This document shows positions 50,676-59,614 of a stretch of 64,000 bases of DNA, piece by piece. Made by a program: the position numbers and the translations under genes. The notes under the pieces were generated by a model. That model saw nothing but the letters and a program-made list of their open reading frames with translations, did not search any database and was not told where the DNA came from. Source of the stretch: Janthinobacterium sp. 64. Lineage in GTDB: Bacteria; Pseudomonadota; Gammaproteobacteria; Burkholderiales; Burkholderiaceae_D. The DNA lies in assembly GCF_002813325.1 (NCBI RefSeq), contig NZ_PHUG01000001.1:1178001-1242000 (forward strand), given 5' to 3'. Position 1 is the first letter of the stretch. Each line of letters opens with the position of its first letter.

Positions 50676-52019
50676 CTACCTGAGCAAGCCATTGCCGCGC
50701 GCCAGTTTCAGCCAGCCCGGATATTCCGTCATCAATAAATCATACAGCTCTGCATCGCTGTGCTCGTCGGGCGAGCTGACGGAAAAGTAATTGGCGTTGT
50801 CGACCAGGCGGCCCTGCAATTCGTCGAGTTTTTCCAGGAAGGGGAAGTCGGAATCGGCAAAGGCGGCGAGAAACTTGCTTTTCGACTTGCGTCCCTTGCC
50901 GATGCCCATGAATTGCCAGAAGATCGGCTCATTGCTGGCCCAGCGCAACTGCTTCTCCGTTGTCGCCTGGTCGCTGGTGCCGCCGTCGGTGACGAACATC
51001 ACGTACACGGGCAGCTCGGCGGCGACGGGCCGCGTGCGCTCGCCGCCGGCAGCGTCGGGGAAATAGAACGCGCGGATCGCCTGCATGGCAGCGCCATAGC
51101 GCGTGTCGCCTTCCAGCGGATGGCGCTGTATGGCCTGGCTCACGTAGGTATTGCAGTTGCTCAAGGCCATCGGCGCCGGATGGTGGACGTTCTTACCGAA
51201 CAGAAATACATCGATCTCGCCATCGTCGTCGAACTTGCAGCCCAGGGCCAGGATGCGCTCGGCAAAGCGCTGCACCAGCCCCTCTTTATATAGTCGTCCC
51301 ATGGAACCGGAAATATCGAGGCATAAACACACCTTGGCGCGGTGATCAAGCAGGCCCACTTTTTGCAGCGACACGCCGGCCTGCTTGACGAGGCTGACCA
51401 GCTGCGGCGCCTCCCGTTCGACGCGCTTTTCCAGATTGATCTTCGCCTGCTGGATTGCCGACGCCGCGGCAGAGGTGGCAGCAGCGGCAGGTGCGGCCTG
51501 GTCGACTTCGCCGCCGAAGTGGCGCACCAGCGCATCGAGTCCCCCATTGAAACCTTGCCCCACGGCCATGCAGCGCCAGCCGCCATCCTTGCGGTAAATT
51601 TCTGCCAGCATGACGGCTTTTTCTTGCGCAAAATCAGATCCCGCGAAGGCGAAGCGGGCCAGCTCGCGTCCGCCCGCCTGCAGGCGCACGTGGCCAGCTT
51701 GCAGCTGCGACATCACGCCGCCGCCATCGATGGACGCCGTCACGACGAGGCGGTCTATGCCGGCCGGCAAGCGCGCCAGCTGCAAGGCAAACTCGGCCAT
51801 GTCGCCAGCACTGCCCGCGCGCGCTTCCACGCCGCCGCACGGCGTGCGCGGCTGGTTGAAAAAGGTCATGTAGCGCTCGTCGGACAGTTTTCCGTTGGCA
51901 TCGAGGCCGAAACAGGCCACGTCGAGCGCCAGGCCCTGCGCGGCCACGCCGACCTGCAGCACGCCATCAGGAACGAGATTGGCCAGCGGCAAGCGCTGTC
52001 CCTTGGACAAGGTTTCCAT
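50676..52019 (-). CDS. TerD-domain and von Willebrand A protein (TerF-like)
   Basis: 447 residues. The N-terminal 170 form a TerD domain (LDVACFGLDANGKLSDERYMTFFNQ). The C-terminal 230 form a vWA domain with the metal site DISGSMGRLY and FVTDGGTSDQ. It resembles TerF of tellurite-resistance operons, where TerD proteins bind calcium and respond to envelope or phage stress. It is last of three TerD-family genes on this strand, nine bases after the stop of the middle one. Confidence 0.85.
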   Translation of the reverse strand: METLSKGQRLPLANLVPDGVLQVGVAAQGLALDVACFGLDANGKLSDERYMTFFNQPRTPCGGVEARAGSAGDMAEFALQLARLPAGIDRLVVTASIDGGGVMSQLQAGHVRLQAGGRELARFAFAGSDFAQEKAVMLAEIYRKDGGWRCMAVGQGFNGGLDALVRHFGGEVDQAAPAAAATSAAASAIQQAKINLEKRVEREAPQLVSLVKQAGVSLQKVGLLDHRAKVCLCLDISGSMGRLYKEGLVQRFAERILALGCKFDDDGEIDVFLFGKNVHHPAPMALSNCNTYVSQAIQRHPLEGDTRYGAAMQAIRAFYFPDAAGGERTRPVAAELPVYVMFVTDGGTSDQATTEKQLRWASNEPIFWQFMGIGKGRKSKSKFLAAFADSDFPFLEKLDELQGRLVDNANYFSVSSPDEHSDAELYDLLMTEYPGWLKLARGNGLLR

Positions 52020-52028
52020 CAGTGCCTC

Positions 52029-53288
52029 CTAGGCGATATAGCGGCGTGGATTGTCCGCATTGCAATCATCTTCATCTTCCTTGTCCTCGCCCTTGAAAAC
52101 GACGGGACCGTTGAAGGCCAGCTGCAGGTTCTCGCCCTGCCAGCTCAGCCATGGCGTCGCTTCGCTGCCCGGCTCCGACGTCTTGCCCGACGGTTCCAGA
52201 ATGATGCTGTCGGGCGTGATGCGCGCCATGCCGATCACATAGGTGTAGACGGTATCGTCGTCGGCAGCCTTGGACAAGCGAAAATCGAACGCGCACTCGA
52301 CGATCTGCTCGCCATATTGCATGACCATCTTCGGCCGCATGGAGGCCACCGACACGGCGCCGTTGGCCAGCGCCGAATACACGCTGAAGACGAGGCCCAC
52401 CGTGCCGCCGTAATGCTGCGCCAGCGCGGGATTGACTTCCACCGTTTCCGTGGCCGGCTCCTTGCCCGATGCGCCCGCCACGTCGCCCAGGTGGCGCACG
52501 TAGGGCATGGCGCCAAAGTTACCGGGCGTATCGGGCGCCTGGATGAAGCGCATCTGGCCATTCGGCAAGAGGATGCCCACGCGCAGGTCGAGATCGTCGT
52601 TATCGTCGTCGCCATCGCCGTTATCGACCCAGGTGGCCTTGACGGTGAGTTTTGTTGGCGCGCCCGCGCCCTTTTCCAGCGACACCTTGTGCGTCTGGCC
52701 CGCCTTGGTCAGCGAGATTTTCGACAGGGAAATCTTGGGCGGCGGCGCCGGTTCAGGTTCAGCAACCGCCTGCGCCACTACACCGCCAAAATGGGCGACC
52801 AGCGCATCGAGGCCGCCATTGAAACCCTGGCCCACGGCCATGAAGCGCCAGCTCCCGTCCTTGCGGTAGAACTCGCCCAGCATGACGGCTTTTTCCTGCG
52901 CAAAATCAGCGCCCGCATACGCGTAGCGGGCCAGTTCGCGCCCGCCGTCGAGCAGGCGCAGATGGCCGCTGCCCAGCTGCGCCATGGTGGCAGCGCCATC
53001 GATGGCGGCCGTGACGACCAGGCGCTCGATGGAGGCGGGCAATCGCTCCAGCTGATAGCTGAAGCCGGCCGCATCGCCGGACGGCGCCGCAGTTTCCACG
53101 CCGCCGCACGGCGTGCGCGGCTGGTTGAAGAAGGTCATGTAGCGGTCGTCGGACAATTTACCGGCGGCATCGAGGCCGAAACAGGCAAAATCGAGCGCCA
53201 CGCCTGCGCTGGACAAGCCCAGTTGCACGACATTGCCCGTGACGAGGCCGGACAGCGCCAGACGCTGCCCCTTGATCAGGTTTTCCAT
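52029..53288 (-). CDS. TerD/TerA-like stress protein with two Ter domains
   Basis: 419 residues. The N-terminal TerD domain is about 60% identical by eye to that of the following gene (LDFACFGLDAAGKLSDDRYMTFFNQPRTPCGGVE). A Pro/Lys linker (residues 185-215) leads to a C-terminal TerA-like domain with a long Asp-rich segment (DNGDGDDDNDDLDLR), a probable calcium site. The ATG at 53288 gives the same N-terminus as the neighbour (MENLIKGQRL versus METLSKGQRL). Confidence 0.83.
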   Translation of the reverse strand: MENLIKGQRLALSGLVTGNVVQLGLSSAGVALDFACFGLDAAGKLSDDRYMTFFNQPRTPCGGVETAAPSGDAAGFSYQLERLPASIERLVVTAAIDGAATMAQLGSGHLRLLDGGRELARYAYAGADFAQEKAVMLGEFYRKDGSWRFMAVGQGFNGGLDALVAHFGGVVAQAVAEPEPAPPPKISLSKISLTKAGQTHKVSLEKGAGAPTKLTVKATWVDNGDGDDDNDDLDLRVGILLPNGQMRFIQAPDTPGNFGAMPYVRHLGDVAGASGKEPATETVEVNPALAQHYGGTVGLVFSVYSALANGAVSVASMRPKMVMQYGEQIVECAFDFRLSKAADDDTVYTYVIGMARITPDSIILEPSGKTSEPGSEATPWLSWQGENLQLAFNGPVVFKGEDKEDEDDCNADNPRRYIA

Positions 53289-53364
53289 GGAGTCAGGGAG
53301 AGAGAAGAGAAAGACAGAACCGGGCGGCGACGCCACCCGGCACATTTACGCAAACAACTGCTTT

Positions 53365-53940
53365 TTAAGCATTAATACCAAAGGAGCGGGCCAGAGGACC
53401 CAGGCCGCCTTTGAAACCTTGACCAATCGCCTTGAATTTCCATTCGCTGCCGGCGCGATAGATTTCGCCGAAGATCATGGCCGCTTCCGTCGAGCCGTCT
53501 TCCGACAGGTCATAACGGGCGATTTCCGCGCCGTTGTCGCCATTCAGGCAACGGATGTAGGCCTTGCCGACCATGCCGAAGTTTTGCTTGCGGTTTTCCG
53601 CGTCGTGGATGGTGACGGCCACGGCGATCTTGTCGATGTCGGCCGGCACGTTGGCCAGGTCGACGGCGATTTTCTCGTCGTCGCCGTCGCCGCCGCCCGT
53701 GGTGTTGTCGCCCGCGTGGACGATGGAGCCGTCAGCCGACTTCAGGTTGTTATAAAAAATGAAATCGGCATCGGAACGGGCCTTGCCATCCGTTTTCAGC
53801 AGGAAGGCGCTGCCGTCCAGGTCAAATGCGGCGCCATCGGTGGCGCGCGGATCCCAGCCCAGGCCAATCACGATTTTCTTCAAGCCAGGAGCTTCCTTGC
53901 TCAGGTTGACATTGCCGCCTTTTTGCAAACTGATCGCCAT
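53365..53940 (-). CDS. terD: TerD-family calcium-binding stress protein
   Basis: 191 residues, the classic single TerD domain: [23 protein letters not shown] in outline, [50 protein letters not shown]. The paired Asp clusters that bind calcium are present. GAGG lies about 8 bases before the ATG. It leads the three-gene set. TerC and TerB, needed for tellurite resistance in other bacteria, are absent here. TerE and TerZ are close relatives, so the letter is approximate. Confidence 0.9.
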   Translation of the reverse strand: MAISLQKGGNVNLSKEAPGLKKIVIGLGWDPRATDGAAFDLDGSAFLLKTDGKARSDADFIFYNNLKSADGSIVHAGDNTTGGGDGDDEKIAVDLANVPADIDKIAVAVTIHDAENRKQNFGMVGKAYIRCLNGDNGAEIARYDLSEDGSTEAAMIFGEIYRAGSEWKFKAIGQGFKGGLGPLARSFGINA

Positions 53941-54176
53941 GGTGTTTCCTCTTTATTTAATAAGGTTGGTTGCTAAGGGTTGCATTCGGTGTTTCAGGTC
54001 ACGTCGCCGGCACCCCGGCTTGATGAGCCATGAGCCTACCATAAAGTTCCTGCTTGCCAGCCGCGCACTATTGAAAATAATGCCATACGGAAAATACCAC
54101 GCCGCTGTCCGGATGCGCAAAATGACGGATAATGCCGCTCGACAAAAATTTTCACCATCCTGTACCAGGCTAGTCC

Positions 54177-54206
54177 TTGAACAATACCAAGTTGAACAAT
54201 ACCAAG
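54177..54206 (+). repeat. 15-base tandem duplication over a start codon
   Basis: TTGAACAATACCAAG occurs twice in direct tandem. Each copy carries a possible TTG start in the frame of the following hydrolase, so the first ten residues read MNNTK-LNNTK. Confidence 0.9.
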
Positions 54207-54953
54207 ACTCGGCTCGACTGCATTCCCGGCACCCTGTGCGACCAGCGCCTGTGGTCGCGCCTGGCCCCTGCACTGGGCGACGCCTTTCATTTGCGGCACG
54301 TGCCCCTGCACCAGGCGCGCACGCGCGCGCAGATGCAGGCACTGATTGCCAGCCACAGCGCCCCGCAGGCGCACCTGGTGGGCTTTTCGCTGGGCGCCTA
54401 CCTGGCGCTCGAACACGCGCTGGCGCACCCGCAGCGCGTGAAGTCCCTCACTTTGATCGCCAATTCGGCCCAAGGTTTGCTGCCGGCGGAAGTCGAAACG
54501 CGCCAGCGCATCGTCACCATGCTTGAGCGCAATGCCTATACGGGCATCACGCGCCAGCGCCTGCGCGAACTGCTGCACCCGTCGCACCTGGACGATGCGT
54601 CCATCACGGGCCTGATCCAGCAAATGGGACTGGACCTGGGCAAGGACGTGCTGCTGGCGCAATTCATCACCACGATAGACCGCCCCGACCTGATGGCGCG
54701 CTTGCCGGAACTCGATTTCCCCGTGCTGATCGTGGGCGCGGAAGACGACAAGCTCGTCCATCCCGACGACCTGCGCGCCATGGCCGCCCGCCTGCCGCAG
54801 GCCACCTTGCATTTATTTAAAGACAACACCGGCCACATGATTCCGCTGGAAGCGCCGCAGGCGCTGGCCGGCGCGATACGTGCGCATCTGGAGGCAATGG
54901 ACAATTTCAACGATAATGGCGGGCATAGCGTACCGCGCCCACTTATTTCATAG
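54177..54953 (+). CDS. alpha/beta-fold hydrolase
   Basis: 258 residues at most. The nucleophile elbow is GFSLGAYLALEHA, the acid is in VGAEDDKLVHPDD, and the catalytic His is in NTGHMIPLEAP. The similarity starts at CIPGTLCDQRLW, a common N-terminus in this group. Two TTG codons (54177 and 54192) lie in a 15-base tandem repeat, and neither has a clear SD, so the exact start is uncertain. It precedes folA by five bases and may be co-transcribed. Substrate is unknown. Confidence 0.82.
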   Translation: MNNTKLNNTKTRLDCIPGTLCDQRLWSRLAPALGDAFHLRHVPLHQARTRAQMQALIASHSAPQAHLVGFSLGAYLALEHALAHPQRVKSLTLIANSAQGLLPAEVETRQRIVTMLERNAYTGITRQRLRELLHPSHLDDASITGLIQQMGLDLGKDVLLAQFITTIDRPDLMARLPELDFPVLIVGAEDDKLVHPDDLRAMAARLPQATLHLFKDNTGHMIPLEAPQALAGAIRAHLEAMDNFNDNGGHSVPRPLIS

Positions 54954-54958
54954 AATCA

Positions 54959-55444
54959 ATGAGCCATTTGACCATCATCGTCGCCACCGACCAGCAAGGC
55001 GGCATCGGCATCGACAACACCCTGCCGTGGAAATTGCCGGAAGACCTCGCGCATTTCAAGCGTCTGACGACGGGCCACCCCATCCTCATGGGCCGCAAGA
55101 CCTTCGATTCCATCGGACGTCCGCTGCCGAACCGCCGCAACATCGTCATCACGCGCAATCCGGAGTGGCGCCACGAGGGCGTGGAAGCGGTGTCGTCGGT
55201 GCAAGCGGCCATCGCCCTGCTGGACGGCGCCGAAGGCTATGTCATCGGCGGCGCGGAAATCTACCAGCAGGCATTGCCGCTGACTCAGCGTTTGATCATC
55301 ACGGAAATCGGCCGGACGTTTGACTGCGACGCCTTTTTCCCCGCCGTTGACCATGCCGTGTGGCAGGAAACCGCGCGCGAGGCGCATGTCTCCGAGAAAT
55401 CCGGTCTGCCTTACGCCTTTGTCACGCTGGAACGCAAAGCCTGA
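54959..55444 (+). CDS. folA: dihydrofolate reductase
   Basis: 161 residues, standard DHFR size. It regenerates tetrahydrofolate, needed after ThyA. Landmarks are IGIDNTLPWKLPEDLAHFKRLT, MGRKTFDSIGRPLPNRRNIVIT and VIGGAEIYQQALP. The catalytic acid of the active-site helix is the Glu-Asp pair in LPEDLAHF. A 251-base leader region to the decarboxylase gene follows. Confidence 0.95.
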   Translation: MSHLTIIVATDQQGGIGIDNTLPWKLPEDLAHFKRLTTGHPILMGRKTFDSIGRPLPNRRNIVITRNPEWRHEGVEAVSSVQAAIALLDGAEGYVIGGAEIYQQALPLTQRLIITEIGRTFDCDAFFPAVDHAVWQETAREAHVSEKSGLPYAFVTLERKA

Positions 55445-55695
55445 TAAGGTTGATATTCGGTAGCGATTGATTGGGCAGAATGTTGCTGTAATACCCCTGT
55501 CACACCCATGCGTCACGCTAGCGCAAGCCTGGGACGCTGTGGGCTGATATTTTTTTCCCGCAGAGGCCGCATTTCTGCGAGAATCCCGTTCTTATTTTTT
55601 TTCTGCGGCTGCCGGGTTGTACGACCGCCTGACCGTCGCGCCCTAGTCCGCCCCTTCACATAAGTCAGGGGCGGCTTGCTTTTTTGGAGACATGC
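55445..55695 (+). promoter_or_regulatory. structured leader region of the decarboxylase gene
   Basis: 251 bases without a gene, between folA and the decarboxylase. It contains several inverted repeats: CGCAGA/TCTGCG around 55560-55580 and GCCGCA there with TGCGGC around 55602, which compete for the same bases. T-runs occur near 55550 and 55595. A terminator-like hairpin at 55648-55685 ends at the SD. No leader peptide or known riboswitch was recognised. Confidence 0.5.
55648..55685 (+). terminator. terminator-like hairpin immediately before the decarboxylase SD
   Basis: CCGCCCCT and AGGGGCGG form an 8-bp perfect GC-rich stem around an 11-nt loop, followed by CTTGC and six T. The T-run touches the GGAG ribosome-binding site of the next gene, which leaves no room for a promoter between them. 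Confidence 0.75.
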
Positions 55696-57960
55696 ATGAA
55701 ATTTCGTTTCCCCATCGTCATCATTGACGAGGATTTCCGTTCTGAAAATACGTCCGGCCTGGGCATTCGCGCCCTTGCCGCCGCAATGGAAAAAGAAGGC
55801 ATGGAAGTGCTGGGCGTGACCAGCTACGGCGATTTGTCGCAATTTGCCCAACAACAATCGCGCGCGTCAGCCTTCGTGCTGTCGATCGACGATGAAGAGT
55901 TCGGCGGCGGTTCCATCGAGGAAACCGACCACGCCTTGAAGTCCTTGCGCGCCTTCGTCGAGGAAATCCGCTACAAGAACGCCGATATTCCGATTTATCT
56001 GTACGGCGAAACGCGCACCTCGCGCCACATCCCCAACGATATCCTGCGCGAACTGCATGGTTTCATCCACATGTTCGAAGATACGCCGGAATTCGTCGCG
56101 CGCCACATCATCCGCGAAGCGAAATCCTACCTCGACGGCCTGTCGCCGCCGTTCTTCCGCGCGCTGGTGCACTACGCCAACGACGGCTCCTACTCATGGC
56201 ACTGCCCCGGCCACTCGGGCGGCGTGGCGTTCCTCAAATCCCCGATCGGCCAGATGTTCCACCAGTTCTTCGGTGAAAACATGCTGCGCGCCGACGTCTG
56301 CAACGCTGTCGAGGAACTGGGCCAGCTGCTCGACCATACGGGTCCGGTCGCCGCGTCCGAGCGTAATGCGGCGCGCATCTTCAATGCCGACCATTGCTAT
56401 TTCGTTACCAACGGTACCTCGACCTCGAACAAGATGGTGTGGCACTCGACCGTGGCGCCAGGCGACATCGTCGTCGTCGACCGCAACTGCCACAAGTCGA
56501 TCTTGCATTCGATCATCATGTGCGGCGCCATTCCCGTGTTCCTGATGCCGACACGCAATCACCTGGGCATCATCGGCCCTATCCCGCTGCATGAATTCAC
56601 GCCGGAAAGCATTGCCCGCAAGATCGAAGCGAACCCGTTCGCGCGCGAAGCGAAGAACAAGAAGCCGCGCATCTTGACCATCACGCAATCGACCTACGAT
56701 GGCGTGATCTACAACGTGGAAACCCTGCGCGAAATGCTGGACGGCAAGATCGACACCCTGCACTTCGATGAAGCATGGCTGCCGCATGCCACCTTCCACG
56801 ATTTCTACAAGAATATGCATGCCATCGGCAAGGACCGTCCGCGCGCCAAGGAATCGATGATCTTCTCGACCCAGTCCACGCACAAATTGCTGGCCGGCCT
56901 GTCGCAGGCCTCGCAAATCCTCGTGCGCGAATCGGACACGGTCAAGCTGGACCAGGACGCCTTCAACGAGGCTTACCTGATGCACACCTCGACCTCGCCG
57001 CAGTACTCCATCATCGCCTCGTGCGACGTGGCCGCGGCCATGATGGAAGCGCCAGGCGGCACGGCCCTGGTGGAAGAATCGATCATGGAAGCGCTCGATT
57101 TCCGCCGCGCCATGAAAAAGATCGACCAGGAATGGGGCCAGGACTGGTGGTTCCAGGTGTGGGGTCCGGCCAGCTTCAACGACGAAGGCATGGGCCAGCA
57201 GGAAGACTGGATGATACGCGCCGAGGATGACTGGCACGGCTTCGGCGACCTCGCTCCCGGCTTCAACATGCTCGACCCGATCAAGGCGACCATCGTCAAC
57301 CCGGGCCTGTCGCTGGACGGCCAGTTCGGCGAGACGGGCATCCCCGCGTCCATCGTCACCAAATACCTGGCCGAGCACGGCGTCATCATTGAAAAGTGCG
57401 GCCTGTACTCGTTCTTCATCATGTTTACCATCGGCATCACCAAGGGCCGCTGGAACACCCTGTTGACGGCCTTGCAGCAATTCAAGGACGACTACGACAA
57501 GAACCAGCCGATGTGGCGCATCCTGCCGGAATTTGCGGCAGCCAATCCACGCTACGAAAAAATGGGCTTGCGCGACCTGTGCCAGCAAATCCACGATTTC
57601 TACAAGGCCTACGACGTGGCGCGTCTGACGACGGAAATGTATTTGTCGGACATGATCCCTGCCATGAAGCCGTCGGACGCGTTCGCCAAGATGGCGCACC
57701 GCGAAATCGAGCGCGTGGCCATCGACGAACTGGAAGGCCGCATCACGTCCATCCTGCTGACGCCGTATCCACCGGGCATCCCGCTCCTGATCCCGGGCGA
57801 GCGCTTCAACAAGACCATCGTCGACTACCTGCGCTTCGCGCGCGACTTCAACGAGCGCTTCCCCGGCTTTGAGACCGATGTGCACGGTCTGGTGAAACGC
57901 GAAGTCGATGGCAAGCGCGGCTACTTCGTTGACTGCGTCAAACTGGATGAGAACGTCTAA
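55696..57960 (+). CDS. Orn/Lys/Arg-family decarboxylase (PLP enzyme)
   Basis: 754 residues with the three parts of the large bacterial basic amino-acid decarboxylases. There is a wing or receiver-like N-terminus (about 1-130), a PLP fold-type I core with the lysine in STQSTHKLLAGLSQ, and a C-terminal domain. HCPGHSGG and the FDEAWLPHA segment are typical. It removes CO2 from lysine, arginine or ornithine to give a polyamine or cadaverine; which one cannot be decided here. The ATG at 55696 has GGAG six bases upstream. No antiporter gene is next to it, unlike acid-stress operons. Confidence 0.92.
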   Translation: MKFRFPIVIIDEDFRSENTSGLGIRALAAAMEKEGMEVLGVTSYGDLSQFAQQQSRASAFVLSIDDEEFGGGSIEETDHALKSLRAFVEEIRYKNADIPIYLYGETRTSRHIPNDILRELHGFIHMFEDTPEFVARHIIREAKSYLDGLSPPFFRALVHYANDGSYSWHCPGHSGGVAFLKSPIGQMFHQFFGENMLRADVCNAVEELGQLLDHTGPVAASERNAARIFNADHCYFVTNGTSTSNKMVWHSTVAPGDIVVVDRNCHKSILHSIIMCGAIPVFLMPTRNHLGIIGPIPLHEFTPESIARKIEANPFAREAKNKKPRILTITQSTYDGVIYNVETLREMLDGKIDTLHFDEAWLPHATFHDFYKNMHAIGKDRPRAKESMIFSTQSTHKLLAGLSQASQILVRESDTVKLDQDAFNEAYLMHTSTSPQYSIIASCDVAAAMMEAPGGTALVEESIMEALDFRRAMKKIDQEWGQDWWFQVWGPASFNDEGMGQQEDWMIRAEDDWHGFGDLAPGFNMLDPIKATIVNPGLSLDGQFGETGIPASIVTKYLAEHGVIIEKCGLYSFFIMFTIGITKGRWNTLLTALQQFKDDYDKNQPMWRILPEFAAANPRYEKMGLRDLCQQIHDFYKAYDVARLTTEMYLSDMIPAMKPSDAFAKMAHREIERVAIDELEGRITSILLTPYPPGIPLLIPGERFNKTIVDYLRFARDFNERFPGFETDVHGLVKREVDGKRGYFVDCVKLDENV

Positions 57961-58041
57961 AAATCGTCCATGGCGGCGTTGCATTGCCTAGCCGTACTAT
58001 TCGTACTGTCTTCGGCAATGCGCCTTGCCCTGAACGTTTTT
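57957..58041. repeat. palindromic repeat, copy 2 (inverted relative to copy 1)
   Basis: It starts at the decarboxylase stop codon, with CTAAAAA and TTTTTAG outer arms. Inside are CCATGGCGGCG and a core with GCCGTACT and GTACTGTCTTCGG. The reverse complement is about 80% identical to the repeat at 14852-14950, including a shared GCCGAAGACAGTACG segment. Confidence 0.75.
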
Positions 58042-58083
58042 AGCCATTCTTGTGACGTTCGTTAAAAACAGTTAATGCGACTT

Positions 58084-58116
58084 AACGCCGCCTGATGCGA
58101 ATCAGGCGGCGTTTTT
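58084..58116 (+). terminator. intrinsic terminator after the decarboxylase gene
   Basis: AACGCCGCCTGAT-GCGA-ATCAGGCGGCGTT is a perfect 13-bp stem with a tetraloop and a T-run. Confidence 0.93.
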
Positions 58117-58210
58117 CATTACGGGCTACCGCGCACGCTTGCGCCAGATCAAACGGCTGGGGTATCGGGCTTTTAAGATGGGCCACTTGTGCCCTCGTGA
58201 CGGCAGGCAT

Positions 58211-59581
58211 ATGACGCTCAAGGTCTGGCTGGAAATCGTGCAGCAGGCGGCGGCTGGCAGTGGCGCCTTGCTGATGACGGCCTTGAAGCAGGCTCAGGTA
58301 ACTGTGGCCCGGCGGCACGATGGCGAGGAGGGAGCGGGCATCGTGCTGTTTGCCGAGGCCGATAGCGCGCTGCTGCAAGCGCTGCCGGCCCTGTGCCGGC
58401 ACGCCTCCGTGCTGGCCATTGCCGCCTGCGGCCGCTTCCCCAGCTGCGCAGAGCAGCGCGCCCTGCTGGCGGCAGGCGCCCTCGACGTGCTGTTGTGGCC
58501 GGCCGGCAGCGTCGATGCGGCCCCGGTACTGGCGCGCCTGCAGCGCTGGCAAGCCGTGGCAGAGCTGCAGGCGTCAAACGCCGTGCGCCAGCACCTGGTG
58601 GGCGACAGCGCGGCCTGGACTTCCTTGCTGCACCAGGTGGTGGAAATGGCCGCCTTCAGCCAGGCGTCGATGCTGATCACGGGCGAGACGGGCACGGGCA
58701 AGGACTTACTGGCGCAACTGGTCCACCGCCTCGGCAACTGCAGCGGCGACTTCACCATTCTCGACTGCACTACCCTGTCGCCGGAACTGGCTGGCAGCGA
58801 ACTGTTCGGCCATGAACGGGGCGCCTTTACGGGTGCGTCCGGTGCACGCGATGGCGCTTTCGCCCTCGCCGACGGCGGCGTGCTGTTTCTCGATGAAGTG
58901 GGGGAGCTGCCGCTGCCGCTGCAGGCGCAGCTGCTGCGCGCCATCCAGGAGCGCCAATACAAGCGCGTGGGCGGCAATACCTGGCAACCAACGCAATTTC
59001 GCCTCGTCTGCGCCACCAACCGCGAACTGGAAGATGAGGTGGCGCGCGGCGCCTTTCGCGCCGACCTGTATTACCGCATCGCCGGCTGGCGTTGCCAAGC
59101 CCCGCCCCTGCGCGAGCGCCAGGACGATATCCTGCCACTGGCCCGGCATTTCCTCGCCGAACTGGCGCAGCGCCCTCCTCCCCTGCTCGATGCCGCCGTG
59201 CGCGAATACCTGCTGCTGCGCGACTATCCGGGCAATGTGCGCGAGCTGCGCCAGACCGTCACGCGCATCTGGCACCGCCATTGCGGTCCCGGGCCCATCA
59301 CCATCGGCGCCCTGCCCCCAGAGGAACGGCTGCTGGCACCGCTCTGGCCCGACCAGCATTTCGAGGCGGCCGTGCGGCGCGCCCTGGCACAGGGCTGCAA
59401 GCTGTCGCACATCACGCGCTGCGCCACCGACATGGCCATCCGCCTGGTGCTGGCCGAGGAACGCGGCAACAACCAGCGCGCCGCCGCCCGCCTGGGCGTG
59501 ACGGACCGCGCCCTGCAGATACGCCGCAAGGCTGTCGCCTGCGCGGCGCAGCTGGCGCAGCCTGATGTTGTGCCGCCATAA
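58211..59581 (+). CDS. sigma-54-dependent transcriptional activator
   Basis: 456 residues. The N-terminal 125 are a receiver-like region without a recognisable phospho-acceptor Asp. The AAA+ domain follows, with Walker A GETGTGKD, the sigma-54-contacting loop GAFTGA, Walker B GGVLFLDEVGELP and the sensor NPGNVREL-type DYPGNVREL. A Fis-like HTH lies near the C-terminus (ERGNNQRAAARLGVTDRALQIRR). The ATG at 58211 is used; earlier in-frame starts (TTG 58139, ATG 58178) cannot be excluded. Its targets are unknown. The neighbouring leftward operon or the acyltransferase are candidates. Confidence 0.88.
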   Translation: MTLKVWLEIVQQAAAGSGALLMTALKQAQVTVARRHDGEEGAGIVLFAEADSALLQALPALCRHASVLAIAACGRFPSCAEQRALLAAGALDVLLWPAGSVDAAPVLARLQRWQAVAELQASNAVRQHLVGDSAAWTSLLHQVVEMAAFSQASMLITGETGTGKDLLAQLVHRLGNCSGDFTILDCTTLSPELAGSELFGHERGAFTGASGARDGAFALADGGVLFLDEVGELPLPLQAQLLRAIQERQYKRVGGNTWQPTQFRLVCATNRELEDEVARGAFRADLYYRIAGWRCQAPPLRERQDDILPLARHFLAELAQRPPPLLDAAVREYLLLRDYPGNVRELRQTVTRIWHRHCGPGPITIGALPPEERLLAPLWPDQHFEAAVRRALAQGCKLSHITRCATDMAIRLVLAEERGNNQRAAARLGVTDRALQIRRKAVACAAQLAQPDVVPP

Positions 59582-59614
59582 GACCGACAGTCGCCAGACG
59601 GCTATAGTCGGCGC

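Noticed and set aside
53365..53940. Tellurite-resistance operon
   Set aside because: terB and terC are absent; TerD proteins alone do not establish tellurite resistance.
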